In this document: one piece after another, positions 1 to 7,013 of the stretch | Layout: every line of letters begins with the position of its first letter | Position numbering within the stretch: position 1 is the first letter of the stretch | Assembly (NCBI GenBank): GCA_016929465.1 | Contig: JAFGIT010000291.1 | Coordinates: 1-7,933, forward strand | Direction: 5' to 3' | Origin: Candidatus Coatesiibacteriota bacterium | Lineage (GTDB): Bacteria > B130-G9 | DNA: 7,933 nucleotides | Position numbers and translations under genes: made by a program | Notes under the pieces: generated by a model | What the model was told of the DNA's origin: nothing | Database searches by the model: none | Seen by the model: only the letters and a program-made list of their open reading frames with translations

Positions 1-66
1 AGGTCTGTCTTGCGCTTCCCAGAATCCGTGGGTTTGGCCTTCAGCCTGCACCACACGGCTACTCAA

Positions 67-87
67 ATGATGCCCCGCTGGGGCATT
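67..87 (+). repeat. GC-rich palindrome, copy 1 of a dispersed pair
   Basis: The arms ATGCCCC (70-76) and GGGGCAT (80-86) pair perfectly around a 3-base loop. The 21-base unit reads ATGATGCCCC, then gctg, then GGGCATT. A second copy lies in inverted orientation at 7342-7362 with both outer parts identical and only the four central bases changed. Arms conserved with a free loop suggest a small REP-like dispersed palindrome. No transposase is nearby. Confidence 0.55.
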
Positions 88-184
88 AACTGAGCAAAGC
101 AGATTAATTAGATGGCAATTTGCTGAAGTCAGTACTGGGCCAACATCACCTACAATTTTGAGTCACACCCAATCGATGCAGAGG

Positions 185-199
185 GGGGCTTATCGCCCC
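185..199 (-). terminator. Stem-loop after methyltransferase gene, weak terminator candidate
   Basis: GGGGC (185-189) and GCCCC (195-199) form a 5-bp stem with a 5-base loop. It starts 8 bases past the methyltransferase stop in the direction of transcription. On the minus strand it is followed by C-rich sequence rather than a T run, so it does not fit a classical intrinsic terminator. Confidence 0.2.
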
Positions 200-206
200 A
201 AACAAG

Positions 207-1010
207 CTATCCGAGCCGCGCGATAATCTGGAATGTATTCTGTGAACGGATGAGGGTATTCGCAATCATGCAAGATAGTCCGAATCGTCTCGCGCAGTAT
301 TTCCGTTCACTGATCACGGAGAGGCCATTGTCTTTCAGTTCCGAGACGACCATCTTCGCGTCGATGCCGCCGAATTGCCGCTGGAAGTCTGACATCGAGT
401 AGTCGATAGATTTGGCTTCGTCTGGCAGCCTGCGAATGCAGAACCTGTAAAGGGCCTCATCCGGTGCAGCCAGTGCGCGATGGAACATGTATCTGGTCTT
501 GCTCGAAATCGTCTGCTTTAGTGGTTCATGAGTAATCATTATGACACCGCCATCATTGAGTCTCGCCGATGCGAGTCGAATCGCCTCGGGGACATCCACC
601 ACGTGGTGCAGGATGCCGCAGAAGACAATGAGGTCGAATCGCTCTCTGCAATCGGCGAGGAACGTGAACATATCCGCACAGATAAGCCTTGGTTCGGGAT
701 CGACCTTTCTTTGTCGCAGCTTTTCTCGGAATACTGCGAGCATCTCAAATGACAGGTCCATCGAGAACACCTCAAAGGCAGCTTCGGCAAGCATCAGCGA
801 CATCTTGCCCGTCCCGCAGCCGACATCGAGGGCCTTCAGTCCATGGCGTCTGCCCTCGAGAATTCGCTTCGCTTCCTCGATTGCACGCCGCCGCCTCGAT
901 CGCTCATAGAAGTTGTTCTCCTCGTAATGAAGCGCGTCATAGTAAGGAGCCTCGAGTCGATGTACCTCGATGTTGGCTGCTACGACATCGTCACGCTCAC
1001 AATGCGTCAT
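207..1010 (-). CDS. Class I SAM-dependent methyltransferase
   Basis: This 267-residue cytoplasmic protein probably transfers a methyl group from S-adenosylmethionine to an unidentified small molecule or lipid precursor. The Rossmann-fold signature is clear: motif I LDVGCGTGKM at residues 61-70, an acidic residue closing strand 2 at D85 in VFSMDLS, an ICADMF motif with D113, motif IV in FDLIVFCGILHH at 125-136, and a post-motif segment LNDGGVIMITHEP at 151-163. The N-terminal 55 residues are charged, with an Arg-rich helix and a YYD segment like the cap region of UbiE/Methyltransf_25-type enzymes. The C-terminal 100 residues are not diagnostic and would normally set substrate choice. There is no signal peptide or membrane segment. 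The start at 1010 has no Shine-Dalgarno sequence, so it could be leaderless-like or misplaced by a few codons. The gene lies 139 bp downstream of the propeller gene on the same strand, and a TTGACA box in that gap suggests separate transcription. Neighbours give no clue to the substrate. Confidence 0.88.
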   Translation of the reverse strand: MTHCERDDVVAANIEVHRLEAPYYDALHYEENNFYERSRRRRAIEEAKRILEGRRHGLKALDVGCGTGKMSLMLAEAAFEVFSMDLSFEMLAVFREKLRQRKVDPEPRLICADMFTFLADCRERFDLIVFCGILHHVVDVPEAIRLASARLNDGGVIMITHEPLKQTISSKTRYMFHRALAAPDEALYRFCIRRLPDEAKSIDYSMSDFQRQFGGIDAKMVVSELKDNGLSVISERKYCARRFGLSCMIANTLIRSQNTFQIIARLG

Positions 1011-1034
1011 GGACGAAGGTCCGAAATTGGCTCA

Positions 1035-1053
1035 GCGGCAGCATAAATGCCGC
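1035..1053 (-). promoter_or_regulatory. Hairpin in methyltransferase 5' leader
   Basis: GCGGCA (1035-1040) and TGCCGC (1048-1053) form a perfect 6-bp stem with a 7-base loop, 25 bases before the methyltransferase start and downstream of the proposed promoter. It would sit in the transcript leader. No known riboswitch is recognised; a structural or attenuating role is only possible. Confidence 0.25.
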
Positions 1054-1081
1054 GTGTTCTTCTGATTGCGATCATGCTGGA

Positions 1082-1110
1082 ATCACAACCTCAATCAGGC
1101 GTTCTGTCAA
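1082..1110 (-). promoter_or_regulatory. Sigma70-like promoter for methyltransferase
   Basis: Read on the minus strand, a perfect TTGACA lies at 1110-1105, followed by a 17-base spacer and TGTGAT at 1087-1082, which matches TATAAT at four of six positions. Transcription would start near 1075 and give a leader of about 65 bases. The -35 and spacing are good and the -10 is weak. The host's sigma factor preferences are unknown. Confidence 0.4.
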
Positions 1111-1149
1111 GACCGTACGGCGATCAACGGTCCATGTGGATCATCCCAA

Positions 1150-3777
1150 TTACAGCGGATCACCTATGGTGAACTTGGCCTGAGTGCAAAGCCCCGTCAG
1201 ATCAATCTTACCGCTATCCCAGAACCAGGGTGTGATCATGTACTCGCCTGGCGGAAGGTTGTCTGGCAGTTCGATCGAAAGAACCTCGACCGGGCCCACC
1301 GCAGTCTCCGCTGGCAACGAGATCGTCTGATACGGAATCTGGTCGTAGTAAAGCGTGGGCAGATATACAGAATCGCCTGTTGGCAAGGTGATTAGAATAT
1401 AGAGGTCGAGCCGACGCTCTGCAGCTCCCGGATTCTCGGCCCAATACTTCAGCGTCAGAGTATCCCCCGGCGCGAAAGCATCGTCGTTCAATATTGCCAC
1501 GACATGGGGATTCATGTAATAGCATTCCACCTGGCTGATGCCCAGCCTGTAAATGTCGCCCTCGGGGCTGGCAAAGCACGACTGAATCCAGGCATCCGTG
1601 GCTGTATCCCCGGATCTCGAGCTCATGAGACGAAGCTCCGGCCCCCCGTCCCAGCGGGAGATTGGGCCATACGAATGCTGGAACCAGTAGCTCCCGCAGC
1701 AATCCCTCGCGACTGAGGTGCCTCCGCGCGTATCGACCGCCGTGTGCTCCCACGCATTGCCATCATAGACGCCGATGCAGAATTCGTCGGATGTCACCAT
1801 ATTCGAACCTTGAACCAATGTATTGCCTTCTCTGTCGCAGTAGAGCGTCGATGACTTCAGGCTGAGATCGAACCCGTCCTCCTGTCCCCACCTGTGCCAG
1901 TCCTGACCGTCGAAGCTGTAAAGGACGTGCTCGTAGATGTTGGTGTCGTAATTCAAGACCCAGGTCAATCCCCCGGTATCGGCTTCGACCTTGAACGGAA
2001 AGTCGAATCTGAGGTCCATGGCAGATAGATTGGTCCAGGTGGCTCCGTCATATCTGTAGAGGTAGTACTTCGCTGCTCCTTGGGCTGAATAGTCGTGAAT
2101 CACTGCCCACACATCATCCCTTGCATCGACCGCGAGGTCCATTACGACTCCCGGGGCAAGACCGCTCCGTTCGTCGAATACCTGCATCGACTGGCCGTCC
2201 CATTTGGTTATACCCTCCTGGGAACCTATCCAGGCCGTATCGTGGCTGTCGAATGCCAGGAAGGTCGTCGAATCAGTCGCTAGCCCCTGCTCAGAGGAGA
2301 TGCGTGACCACAGGCCTCCATTTCGTTTCCATACCCCTGCGGATTGGCTTGTCAGATACATTTCGCCGTTGCTGTCCCAGGCCGCGCAAAGCCCCAGCGC
2401 GCCAAATGGGGGATCTGACGTGTGGAGCCGCTTCGGAATAGAGTCTTCCTCGATGACGTCAATGCCGGCACGGCTGCCGATGTAAGTTGTCCCATCGAAG
2501 TCGATGCAGAAATCGGTTACCGTCGCGCGATCCACGTCTGGCCTGCTTCCCCAGTCCGTGCCGTCGTAGTAAACCAATCCGCCGTAGCCTGAAATCTGTG
2601 AGTAACAGCAGAACCAGATCCTGCCGGTAGCGTCGAGATACATTTTATAGACGCTATTGCTTCTTAGGGCGCTATTCTCGGTATTATAGTTGACTGCCAA
2701 GTCCCCATCGTATTCGATGGCGCCTGAGTAGACAGTGCCGCACCAGATGTGGTCATATTTGTCCACCAACATGGAGTTGAGGCTATCGTAGCCGGGCAAG
2801 ACGTAGGGGAATGGGATTGTCAGCCACCCACTGCCATTGAACCAGCAGAGCATCCAGGCGCCCTCCCCATCGACAATAGTGGCAACCGGATATCCATTAT
2901 TCGCGAGTGCGATGCCCTGGCCAAAATAGTTGTCGGGAAGGCCGTCTTCGGAATCGCACCATTTAACCTCACCGTTCCTGCTCAGCATCAGAATGCCCTG
3001 ACCGGAGACTGCCCACATATTCATATCACTGTCCGTGACGACGCTCTCTATCTGCATATCCTCATCCATCAGGACATTACGGAAACTGCAGCCATCGTAG
3101 ATCGTTAGGCCCCGACCGGAGTAAGGCCATATCATGAGGTTACCGAAATGGTCAACGTAGAGACCTCTCGTATTGCTGTCGCACAGGCCATCGAAGCGAT
3201 TATAGGATTTGTAGCTCCAACCCTCATCACTCTTATCCCATCGGACTACGCCACACCGTCCAGTAGCCCAGAGCGCGCCGTCATACAAAGCGAGGCTGAC
3301 GACCGGGGTCCGATTGCCTGTGAAGATCTCCTTGCGGCCGATTTTGACGCCGAACTGGGCCATGGCGAATGGACCAAGTGGTTCATCGGTGTCCGACTTA
3401 ACCAGCTCTGCGCAAATCTGATACCCCCCAGGAAGCCAGACCGGGAAGTGGTAGTCAGGCAACGTTGCCTCGAATATCGTCGATGGACCAAAACTGGAGC
3501 CGCCCTCGACGAATATGTTACAGACCCACGGGTGCTTTATCTCACCCCAATCAGGCAGGTAGTAACTCTTGAGGTCCGGGCAGTTTATCCATACGTAGAG
3601 ATTTGCCGCACACGTGGGTCCCGGATTCCAATATTCGAGGTTGAGACGAAACTCATCGCCTGCCCGATAGTAGTCCTTCTGGATCTTTATCGAGAGCTCC
3701 AGCGGGGGCCCTTGGGCGACGGACAATGCCTCAAGACAGACAATGAGAAAAAGGGTAAGCAATCCGACTCGTTTCAT
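1150..3777 (-). CDS. Exported protein with about 14 propeller repeats (Reg_prop-like)
   Basis: This 875-residue protein has a clear Sec signal peptide: Lys-Arg, a hydrophobic core at residues 4-18, and an SVA|Q cleavage site after residue 21. Residues 24-147 form a beta-rich domain with YYRAGDEF and YWNPGP motifs. From about 155 to 755 run some 14 repeats of about 43 residues carrying the pattern of two-component-regulator propeller blades, for example DVWAVI, HIWCGT, TAWIGS and GITKWDG, often followed by a DGL turn. Fourteen repeats would suit two seven-bladed propellers. Residues 756-871 form a second beta domain with APGDTLTLKYW and ENPG motifs that resembles the N-terminal one. There is no kinase, transmembrane helix or sorting signal, so it is probably periplasmic or released. 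Known Reg_prop proteins are mostly sensor domains of hybrid kinases; this one looks like a stand-alone version, and its ligand is unknown. The start is fixed by GGGAGGA eight bases upstream. Twenty-one cysteines in the mature part are unusual. Confidence 0.87.
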   Translation of the reverse strand: MKRVGLLTLFLIVCLEALSVAQGPPLELSIKIQKDYYRAGDEFRLNLEYWNPGPTCAANLYVWINCPDLKSYYLPDWGEIKHPWVCNIFVEGGSSFGPSTIFEATLPDYHFPVWLPGGYQICAELVKSDTDEPLGPFAMAQFGVKIGRKEIFTGNRTPVVSLALYDGALWATGRCGVVRWDKSDEGWSYKSYNRFDGLCDSNTRGLYVDHFGNLMIWPYSGRGLTIYDGCSFRNVLMDEDMQIESVVTDSDMNMWAVSGQGILMLSRNGEVKWCDSEDGLPDNYFGQGIALANNGYPVATIVDGEGAWMLCWFNGSGWLTIPFPYVLPGYDSLNSMLVDKYDHIWCGTVYSGAIEYDGDLAVNYNTENSALRSNSVYKMYLDATGRIWFCCYSQISGYGGLVYYDGTDWGSRPDVDRATVTDFCIDFDGTTYIGSRAGIDVIEEDSIPKRLHTSDPPFGALGLCAAWDSNGEMYLTSQSAGVWKRNGGLWSRISSEQGLATDSTTFLAFDSHDTAWIGSQEGITKWDGQSMQVFDERSGLAPGVVMDLAVDARDDVWAVIHDYSAQGAAKYYLYRYDGATWTNLSAMDLRFDFPFKVEADTGGLTWVLNYDTNIYEHVLYSFDGQDWHRWGQEDGFDLSLKSSTLYCDREGNTLVQGSNMVTSDEFCIGVYDGNAWEHTAVDTRGGTSVARDCCGSYWFQHSYGPISRWDGGPELRLMSSRSGDTATDAWIQSCFASPEGDIYRLGISQVECYYMNPHVVAILNDDAFAPGDTLTLKYWAENPGAAERRLDLYILITLPTGDSVYLPTLYYDQIPYQTISLPAETAVGPVEVLSIELPDNLPPGEYMITPWFWDSGKIDLTGLCTQAKFTIGDPL

Positions 3778-3785
3778 GGTTCTTT

Positions 3786-3791
3786 CCTCCC
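3786..3791 (-). promoter_or_regulatory. Strong Shine-Dalgarno site of the propeller gene
   Basis: GGGAGG on the minus strand lies eight bases before the ATG at 3777-3775. It is the best ribosome binding site of the three complete genes and confirms the start that includes the signal peptide. Confidence 0.8.
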
Positions 3792-3807
3792 ATTTGAAGC
3801 GTTAGTT

Positions 3808-3840
3808 AATCCACAGATTACGGAGATTTCACGGATAGGG
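3808..3840 (+). repeat. 10-bp-period repeat, copy related to 7014-7046
   Basis: The sequence repeats a CACAGATT / CGGAGATT / CACGGAT theme about every 10 bases. It aligns closely with the CGCAGAT array at 7014-7046, sharing ATCC, CAGATT, CG and AGATTT blocks in the same order. Similar intergenic arrays are familiar to me from several uncultured and PVC-type genomes. It lies inside the likely leader of the propeller gene. Confidence 0.5.
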
Positions 3841-3841
3841 G

Positions 3842-3865
3842 GACCGGGCGGAGCAAAGCCCCGTC
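3842..3865 (-). promoter_or_regulatory. Imperfect stem-loop in propeller gene leader
   Basis: GACCGGGC (3842-3849) and GCCCCGTC (3858-3865) pair over eight positions with one mismatch around an 8-base loop. It falls between the promoter candidate and the start codon of the propeller gene. No known regulatory RNA class is recognised. Confidence 0.25.
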
Positions 3866-3899
3866 TTGATTCCCTTAGTATGCCCCTTGGATTCCCTTC

Positions 3900-3927
3900 T
3901 ATATATCACCCCCTACGTCGAATTGAA
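3900..3927 (-). promoter_or_regulatory. Promoter candidate for the propeller gene
   Basis: On the minus strand an extended -10 element TGATATATA (3908-3900) follows a weak -35, TTCAAT (3927-3922), at 16-base spacing. Transcription would begin near 3892 and give a leader of about 115 bases that includes the stem-loop at 3842-3865 and the repeat at 3808-3840. The match is modest. Confidence 0.3.
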
Positions 3928-4057
3928 CGGTCTCGGTGTGAGCGAATTCAAATAGGGAGCAATTCGCCGCCAAAGTGCAAATGCAGTAGCTATAGACATA
4001 AGAATGGAAATGATGCCCTGTCGTGTCTGCCTCGATAGCCCGATCCCTCTCGTTGTG

Positions 4058-4087
4058 AAAAGGCGCCGGCGCCCGGGTTGCGCCGGC
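4058..4087 (-). terminator. GC-rich hairpin with short T run
   Basis: GCCGGCGC (4065-4072) and GCGCCGGC (4080-4087) form a perfect 8-bp stem with a 7-base loop. On the minus strand it is followed by GCC and then TTTT (4061-4058). This orientation could end minus-strand transcripts coming from recD2, though it lies almost 400 bp past that gene and the T run is short. Confidence 0.35.
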
Positions 4088-4240
4088 TTCTATATTCATA
4101 CCCCCTGAATAATCAATGAAAATTACAGCAGATTCCGTGCCATCGGTGCACCTTTCTTGATTATACAGGCTTTAATAGTCAATTCGTATGTATCCGGTCA
4201 ATCCTCCTGCGAACTCTCCTGCCTATTCGCTGGTCGTGAC

Positions 4241-4285
4241 ATTTATTTATATAACTACCTAGTATAATTGTTTATATAGTATATA
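4241..4285. other. AT-rich island
   Basis: Only 6 of 45 bases are G or C, against about half in the surrounding sequence. It contains overlapping TATATA and TATAAT strings on both strands and TAGTATA twice. It could be a promoter region, a bend or a nucleoid-protein site; no coding potential is seen. Confidence 0.4.
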
Positions 4286-4311
4286 GGCATCGTTCCATTT
4301 GCTGTCCCAAA

Positions 4312-4341
4312 AGGTACACCCCAAATCGCGGGATTGTACCT
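4312..4341 (-). terminator. Inverted repeat downstream of recD2, possible terminator
   Basis: AGGTACA (4312-4318) and TGTACCT (4335-4341) are perfect inverted arms, and CCC (4320-4322) and GGG (4330-4332) extend the stem inside. On the minus strand the hairpin runs into TTTT, as expected for an intrinsic terminator of recD2 about 125 bp past its stop. The T run is short. The adjoining TGTCCC-AAAAGG sequence also resembles REP-type palindromes. Confidence 0.35.
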
Positions 4342-4390
4342 CTTTGCACTAATCTCGAGGATTATGCCGATGGATATCTATGGGCGGGAC

Positions 4391-4426
4391 GGACTTGATG
4401 GACCAGATGGACAGAATGGACATGTG
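4391..4426 (+). repeat. 9-bp tandem repeat, four units
   Basis: GGACTTGAT, GGACCAGAT, GGACAGAAT and GGACATGTG follow each other without gaps; GGAC is invariant and the rest drifts. It sits 41 bp past the recD2 stop. A 42-codon plus-strand frame across it would read as Gly-X-X repeats, but it overlaps the recD2 3' end antisense and is not called. Confidence 0.6.
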
Positions 4427-4466
4427 AGGCCGAGACCACGCTGCGAGATCAGAAGAACGAGGGCGA

Positions 4467-6770
4467 TCAGACCGGTAGGCTGCCTTGTTTGAGTACTCTC
4501 AGCCTTTCCGCCAGCAGAGTGTATCGCTCCGAGGTCTTGTTGTTGCCTATCGCCATATAGAGTGCCTTTCTCATCCCCACCATTACGACAAGCCTCTTGG
4601 CCCGCGTCACTGCGGTATAGATCAGATTGCGCTGCAAGAGCATGTAATGCTGGGTCATCAGTGGCAGTACCACGGCATCATATTCACTTCCCTGGGACTT
4701 GTGGACCGATATCGCGTAGGCAAGCTCTAGCTCAGCCATATCAACAGCAGAATATGCGACTTTCCTATCGCCGTAATCGACAATCATCTGCTGGTTCGAG
4801 GTGTTGATCGCGAGAATTATTCCGATGTCGCCGTTAAAGACCTCCTTGTCGTAATTATTCTTGGTCTGCATGACCTTATCCCTCTCGCGAAAGACACGGC
4901 CGCCGAACTGCACCGGTCTTCCCTCGGCATTGAGGGCATTTTGCAGTTCGATGTTCAGCGTCTGTGTTCCTATCGTCCCGCGGTGCATGGGCGTCAGTAC
5001 CTGAATCTGCGTCAGGGGATTCAATCCGAAGCGTTCGGGGATGCGCCTCGTTGACAATTCGATCACGGTATTGAGAGCCTCCTCTGGTGAGCTCTTATCG
5101 ATGAAGTAGAACTGCCCGAGGCCGGTATCGGTCTTGCGAGGCATGATCGGCGCATTGCCCTGGTTGATCCTGTGCGCATTCACGACAATGGAGCTCTCCA
5201 TTCCCCTCGCGGAGGCCTGGCGGAAGATGTGAGTCAACCTCGCTACTGGAACCGACCCGGAGTCAATTATGTCGTTGAGCACCGAGCCAGGTCCAACGGA
5301 GGGCAGCTGGTCGGCATCGCCCACAACGACTAACGTGCACGCCGGCGACAGCGCGGAGAGCAGCCTGGACATCAATTTGATGTCAACCATCGAGGCCTCG
5401 TCGAGGACCAGGAAGTCGACGGGGAGTTTGCAGTATGCCCCATACTTGAAGCGCCGCTTGAAGGCGTCGTATTGGAGGAGCCTGTGAATTGTCTTTGCCT
5501 CCGCACCGGTTGCTTCGGATAGGCGCTTTGCTGCCCGACCGGTCGGTGCACAGAGCGCAAGCCTCACCCGCAGATGGCGACATATTCGCACCAGCCTTCT
5601 GACCAGTGCCGTCTTACCAGTCCCCGGCCCTCCTGTTATCACAGTCACCTTTGAATTGAGCGCCCTGTTCACCGCATCCGATTGCTCTTCCGAGAGAGGG
5701 AAGCCGTCCTCCCTTTCTGCAGCATCGCACGAATCGGCGACCCTGACGGGATTTAGTGAGCTCGGTCCATTCTGGATGCTGGACAGGCTCTCCGCCACCG
5801 ATGCCTCACAGCTCAACAAGCTGAGAAGGAATACCGCATCCTCAGAAAGCGGATCGAGCACGATCTTCTGCTCTGCGATTAAACTGTCGAAGGCTTCTAG
5901 GACCAGAGGCTCATCAACCTCGAGTAGTTCGCAAGCGGCCGATATCAGCATTTCCTTCGGGAGGTACGTGTGCCCTTTCTCGCTGGCCCTCTCGAGAATA
6001 TACGAGGCCCCCGCCTTGATCCTCTCCGGGGCCTCCCTGCTCAATCCGAGCTTCATCGCAATCGCGTCTGCAGTCTTGAATCCGACGCCGACGATATCGT
6101 CCGCGAGTCTATATGGATCGGTCGTGAGGACATTCACCGCGGATGCGCCATATTTCTTGAACACCTGCATCCCCCGGACGACGCTGACGCCGTAGGACTG
6201 AAGGAAGATCAGGAGTTCTCTGAGGCCCCTATATCGGTTCCACGCATCGATCGCATTCTTGACCGTATGGGGGCCTATACCTGATATCTCTGAGAGTTTC
6301 TCCCCGCCCGCATCGAGCACCTCGATGGTCCTATCACCGAAGTGATCGACTATCTGCCCGGCTCTCTTCTCGCCGATGCCTGTGATTAGACCCGAGCCGA
6401 GGAATTTTCTCAGCCCTGCCAGAGATTGGGGGACCTTCGACTCGATGCTCTTGACCCTCAGCTGCGGACCGTATTTCGGATGCTGTGACCACTTGCCCTC
6501 GACCTTTATTTCCTCTCCGGGCGAGCACGGCCCCAGCGCGCCGCATATCGTGATCATCTCCCCATCCGCAAGCTTTAGGGCCGCGACGACATACTGCTCA
6601 TCCTCCGATTTGAATAGAATGCGGTCTATAGTGCCGGTCGTCTCGAGAAATTCCGAGATTGGCTCGCCGACGTCCAGCCGGCTCTGCCCGGAGTCATCCG
6701 TCTCCCGTTTGCTTCGTCCGAATCTGTCGGTTGGTCGTTTGAGCATCACAAATCCCGTCGATATCGCCAT
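4467..6770 (-). CDS. recD2: RecD2-type ATP-dependent DNA helicase
   Basis: This complete 767-residue protein belongs to the RecD/TraA branch of superfamily 1B helicases, cytoplasmic 5'-3' motors that act in DNA repair and replication-fork stability without RecBC. Residues 44-112 match the N-terminal OB-like domain, and 120-180 hold helix-hairpin-helix turns (TGIGEKRAG, SGIGPHTV). Every helicase motif is present: Walker A GGPGTGKT at 380-387, motif Ia APTGRAAKRL at 408-417, Walker B DEAS at 457-460, motif III GDADQLPSVGPGS at 484-496, motif IV FRQ at 516-518, motif V SVHKSQGSE at 688-696, and motif VI YTAVTRAK at 718-725. An intact active enzyme is expected. Length is within the usual RecD2 range. 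The first 40 or so residues are a polar extension, and no Shine-Dalgarno sequence precedes the ATG at 6770; the ATG at codon 9, preceded by GGGA, is an alternative start. No recB or recC is in the window, consistent with the stand-alone RecD2 type. Confidence 0.93.
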   Translation of the reverse strand: MAISTGFVMLKRPTDRFGRSKRETDDSGQSRLDVGEPISEFLETTGTIDRILFKSEDEQYVVAALKLADGEMITICGALGPCSPGEEIKVEGKWSQHPKYGPQLRVKSIESKVPQSLAGLRKFLGSGLITGIGEKRAGQIVDHFGDRTIEVLDAGGEKLSEISGIGPHTVKNAIDAWNRYRGLRELLIFLQSYGVSVVRGMQVFKKYGASAVNVLTTDPYRLADDIVGVGFKTADAIAMKLGLSREAPERIKAGASYILERASEKGHTYLPKEMLISAACELLEVDEPLVLEAFDSLIAEQKIVLDPLSEDAVFLLSLLSCEASVAESLSSIQNGPSSLNPVRVADSCDAAEREDGFPLSEEQSDAVNRALNSKVTVITGGPGTGKTALVRRLVRICRHLRVRLALCAPTGRAAKRLSEATGAEAKTIHRLLQYDAFKRRFKYGAYCKLPVDFLVLDEASMVDIKLMSRLLSALSPACTLVVVGDADQLPSVGPGSVLNDIIDSGSVPVARLTHIFRQASARGMESSIVVNAHRINQGNAPIMPRKTDTGLGQFYFIDKSSPEEALNTVIELSTRRIPERFGLNPLTQIQVLTPMHRGTIGTQTLNIELQNALNAEGRPVQFGGRVFRERDKVMQTKNNYDKEVFNGDIGIILAINTSNQQMIVDYGDRKVAYSAVDMAELELAYAISVHKSQGSEYDAVVLPLMTQHYMLLQRNLIYTAVTRAKRLVVMVGMRKALYMAIGNNKTSERYTLLAERLRVLKQGSLPV

Positions 6771-6808
6771 TTGAGGCGCGGCTGAATGAATTCGCGAGAG
6801 CCACGCCC

Positions 6809-6825
6809 AAGCTCGGCCGGAGCTT
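6809..6825 (-). promoter_or_regulatory. Hairpin upstream of recD2
   Basis: AAGCTC (6809-6814) and GAGCTT (6820-6825) form a perfect 6-bp stem with a GC-rich 5-base loop, 38 bases before the annotated recD2 start. It could be an operator or a leader structure. No clear -10/-35 pair was found around it. Confidence 0.25.
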
Positions 6826-6905
6826 ACGCAATGCGCGATTCGAATGCAAAGGAGAAGTCGGATCCCAATATTCAGATTATTTTCTGACGGTTCGACCCAT
6901 GTCGA

Positions 6906-6966
6906 GTGCGCGGAGCTCTCACCGCTTTGGTTTGCGGTGACCTGGCACCGCTCTAATTGCGGATTG
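6906..6966 (+). repeat. 61-bp palindromic element, copy 1
   Basis: This 61-bp element matches 7162-7222 at 55 of 61 positions with no gaps. Inside it TCACCGC (6919-6925) and GCGGTGA (6934-6940) form a perfect 7-bp stem with an 8-base loop, followed by a shorter CCGC/GCGG hairpin. Differences between copies fall outside the 7-bp stem, so the hairpin appears to be kept. Confidence 0.7.
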
Positions 6967-6979
6967 ACGTCGGTGTAGG

Positions 6980-6995
6980 GTGGGCTTTCCAGCCC
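6980..6995 (+). repeat. Small GGGCT/AGCCC hairpin
   Basis: GGGCT and AGCCC pair around a TTCC loop inside a GTAGGGTGGGC context. No T run follows. It is one more short palindrome in this spacer; function is not evident. Confidence 0.3.
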
Positions 6996-7013
6996 GCAAA
7001 TCGATCAGAATCT

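Larger units (their letters stand above)
1..206. other. Gene-poor left edge, no convincing CDS
   Basis: No frame here gives a convincing protein. One minus-strand frame stays open from about 162 to the window edge (roughly 54 codons), but it has no ATG or GTG near its beginning and runs through a palindromic repeat, so I do not call it. The stretch contains the palindrome at 67-87 and a GGGGC/GCCCC stem-loop at 185-199 just past the methyltransferase stop codon. Confidence 0.5.
3778..4466. other. Long spacer between recD2 and propeller gene
   Basis: No credible gene is present. A 66-codon minus-strand frame from 4099 crosses a strong GC hairpin and has no properly spaced ribosome binding site. 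The spacer holds the propeller gene's leader, a 10-bp-period repeat copy (3808-3840), a promoter candidate (3900-3927), a GC hairpin (4065-4087), an AT-rich island (4241-4285), a hairpin with terminator character (4312-4341) and a 9-bp tandem repeat (4391-4426). Confidence 0.6.

Noticed and set aside
1-162. Minus-strand frame open to the left window edge (about 54 codons)
   Set aside because: No ATG or GTG near its beginning, no ribosome binding site, and it reads through the 67-87 palindrome.
3738-3743. Possible lipoprotein signal (LIVC) in the propeller protein
   Set aside because: Val before Cys does not fit a lipobox and the Cys lies within the hydrophobic core; an SVA|Q Sec cleavage site fits better.
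3148-4038. 296-codon plus-strand frame
   Set aside because: Mostly antisense to the propeller gene, whose signal peptide, repeats and ribosome binding site are convincing.
3899-4099. 66-codon minus-strand frame in the recD2/propeller spacer
   Set aside because: Crosses a strong GC hairpin, ribosome binding site is too close to the ATG, and composition is not protein-like.
4136-4192. TTGACT and TATAAT strings on the minus strand
   Set aside because: They are only 11 bases apart, too short for a sigma70 promoter.
4364-4492. 42-codon plus-strand frame with Gly-X-X repeats
   Set aside because: The repeat is explained by a 9-bp tandem array, and its end overlaps recD2 antisense.
6885-6905. GGTTCGACCC resembling a tRNA T-loop
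   Set aside because: The flanking bases do not form the 5-bp T stem and no other tRNA arms are found.
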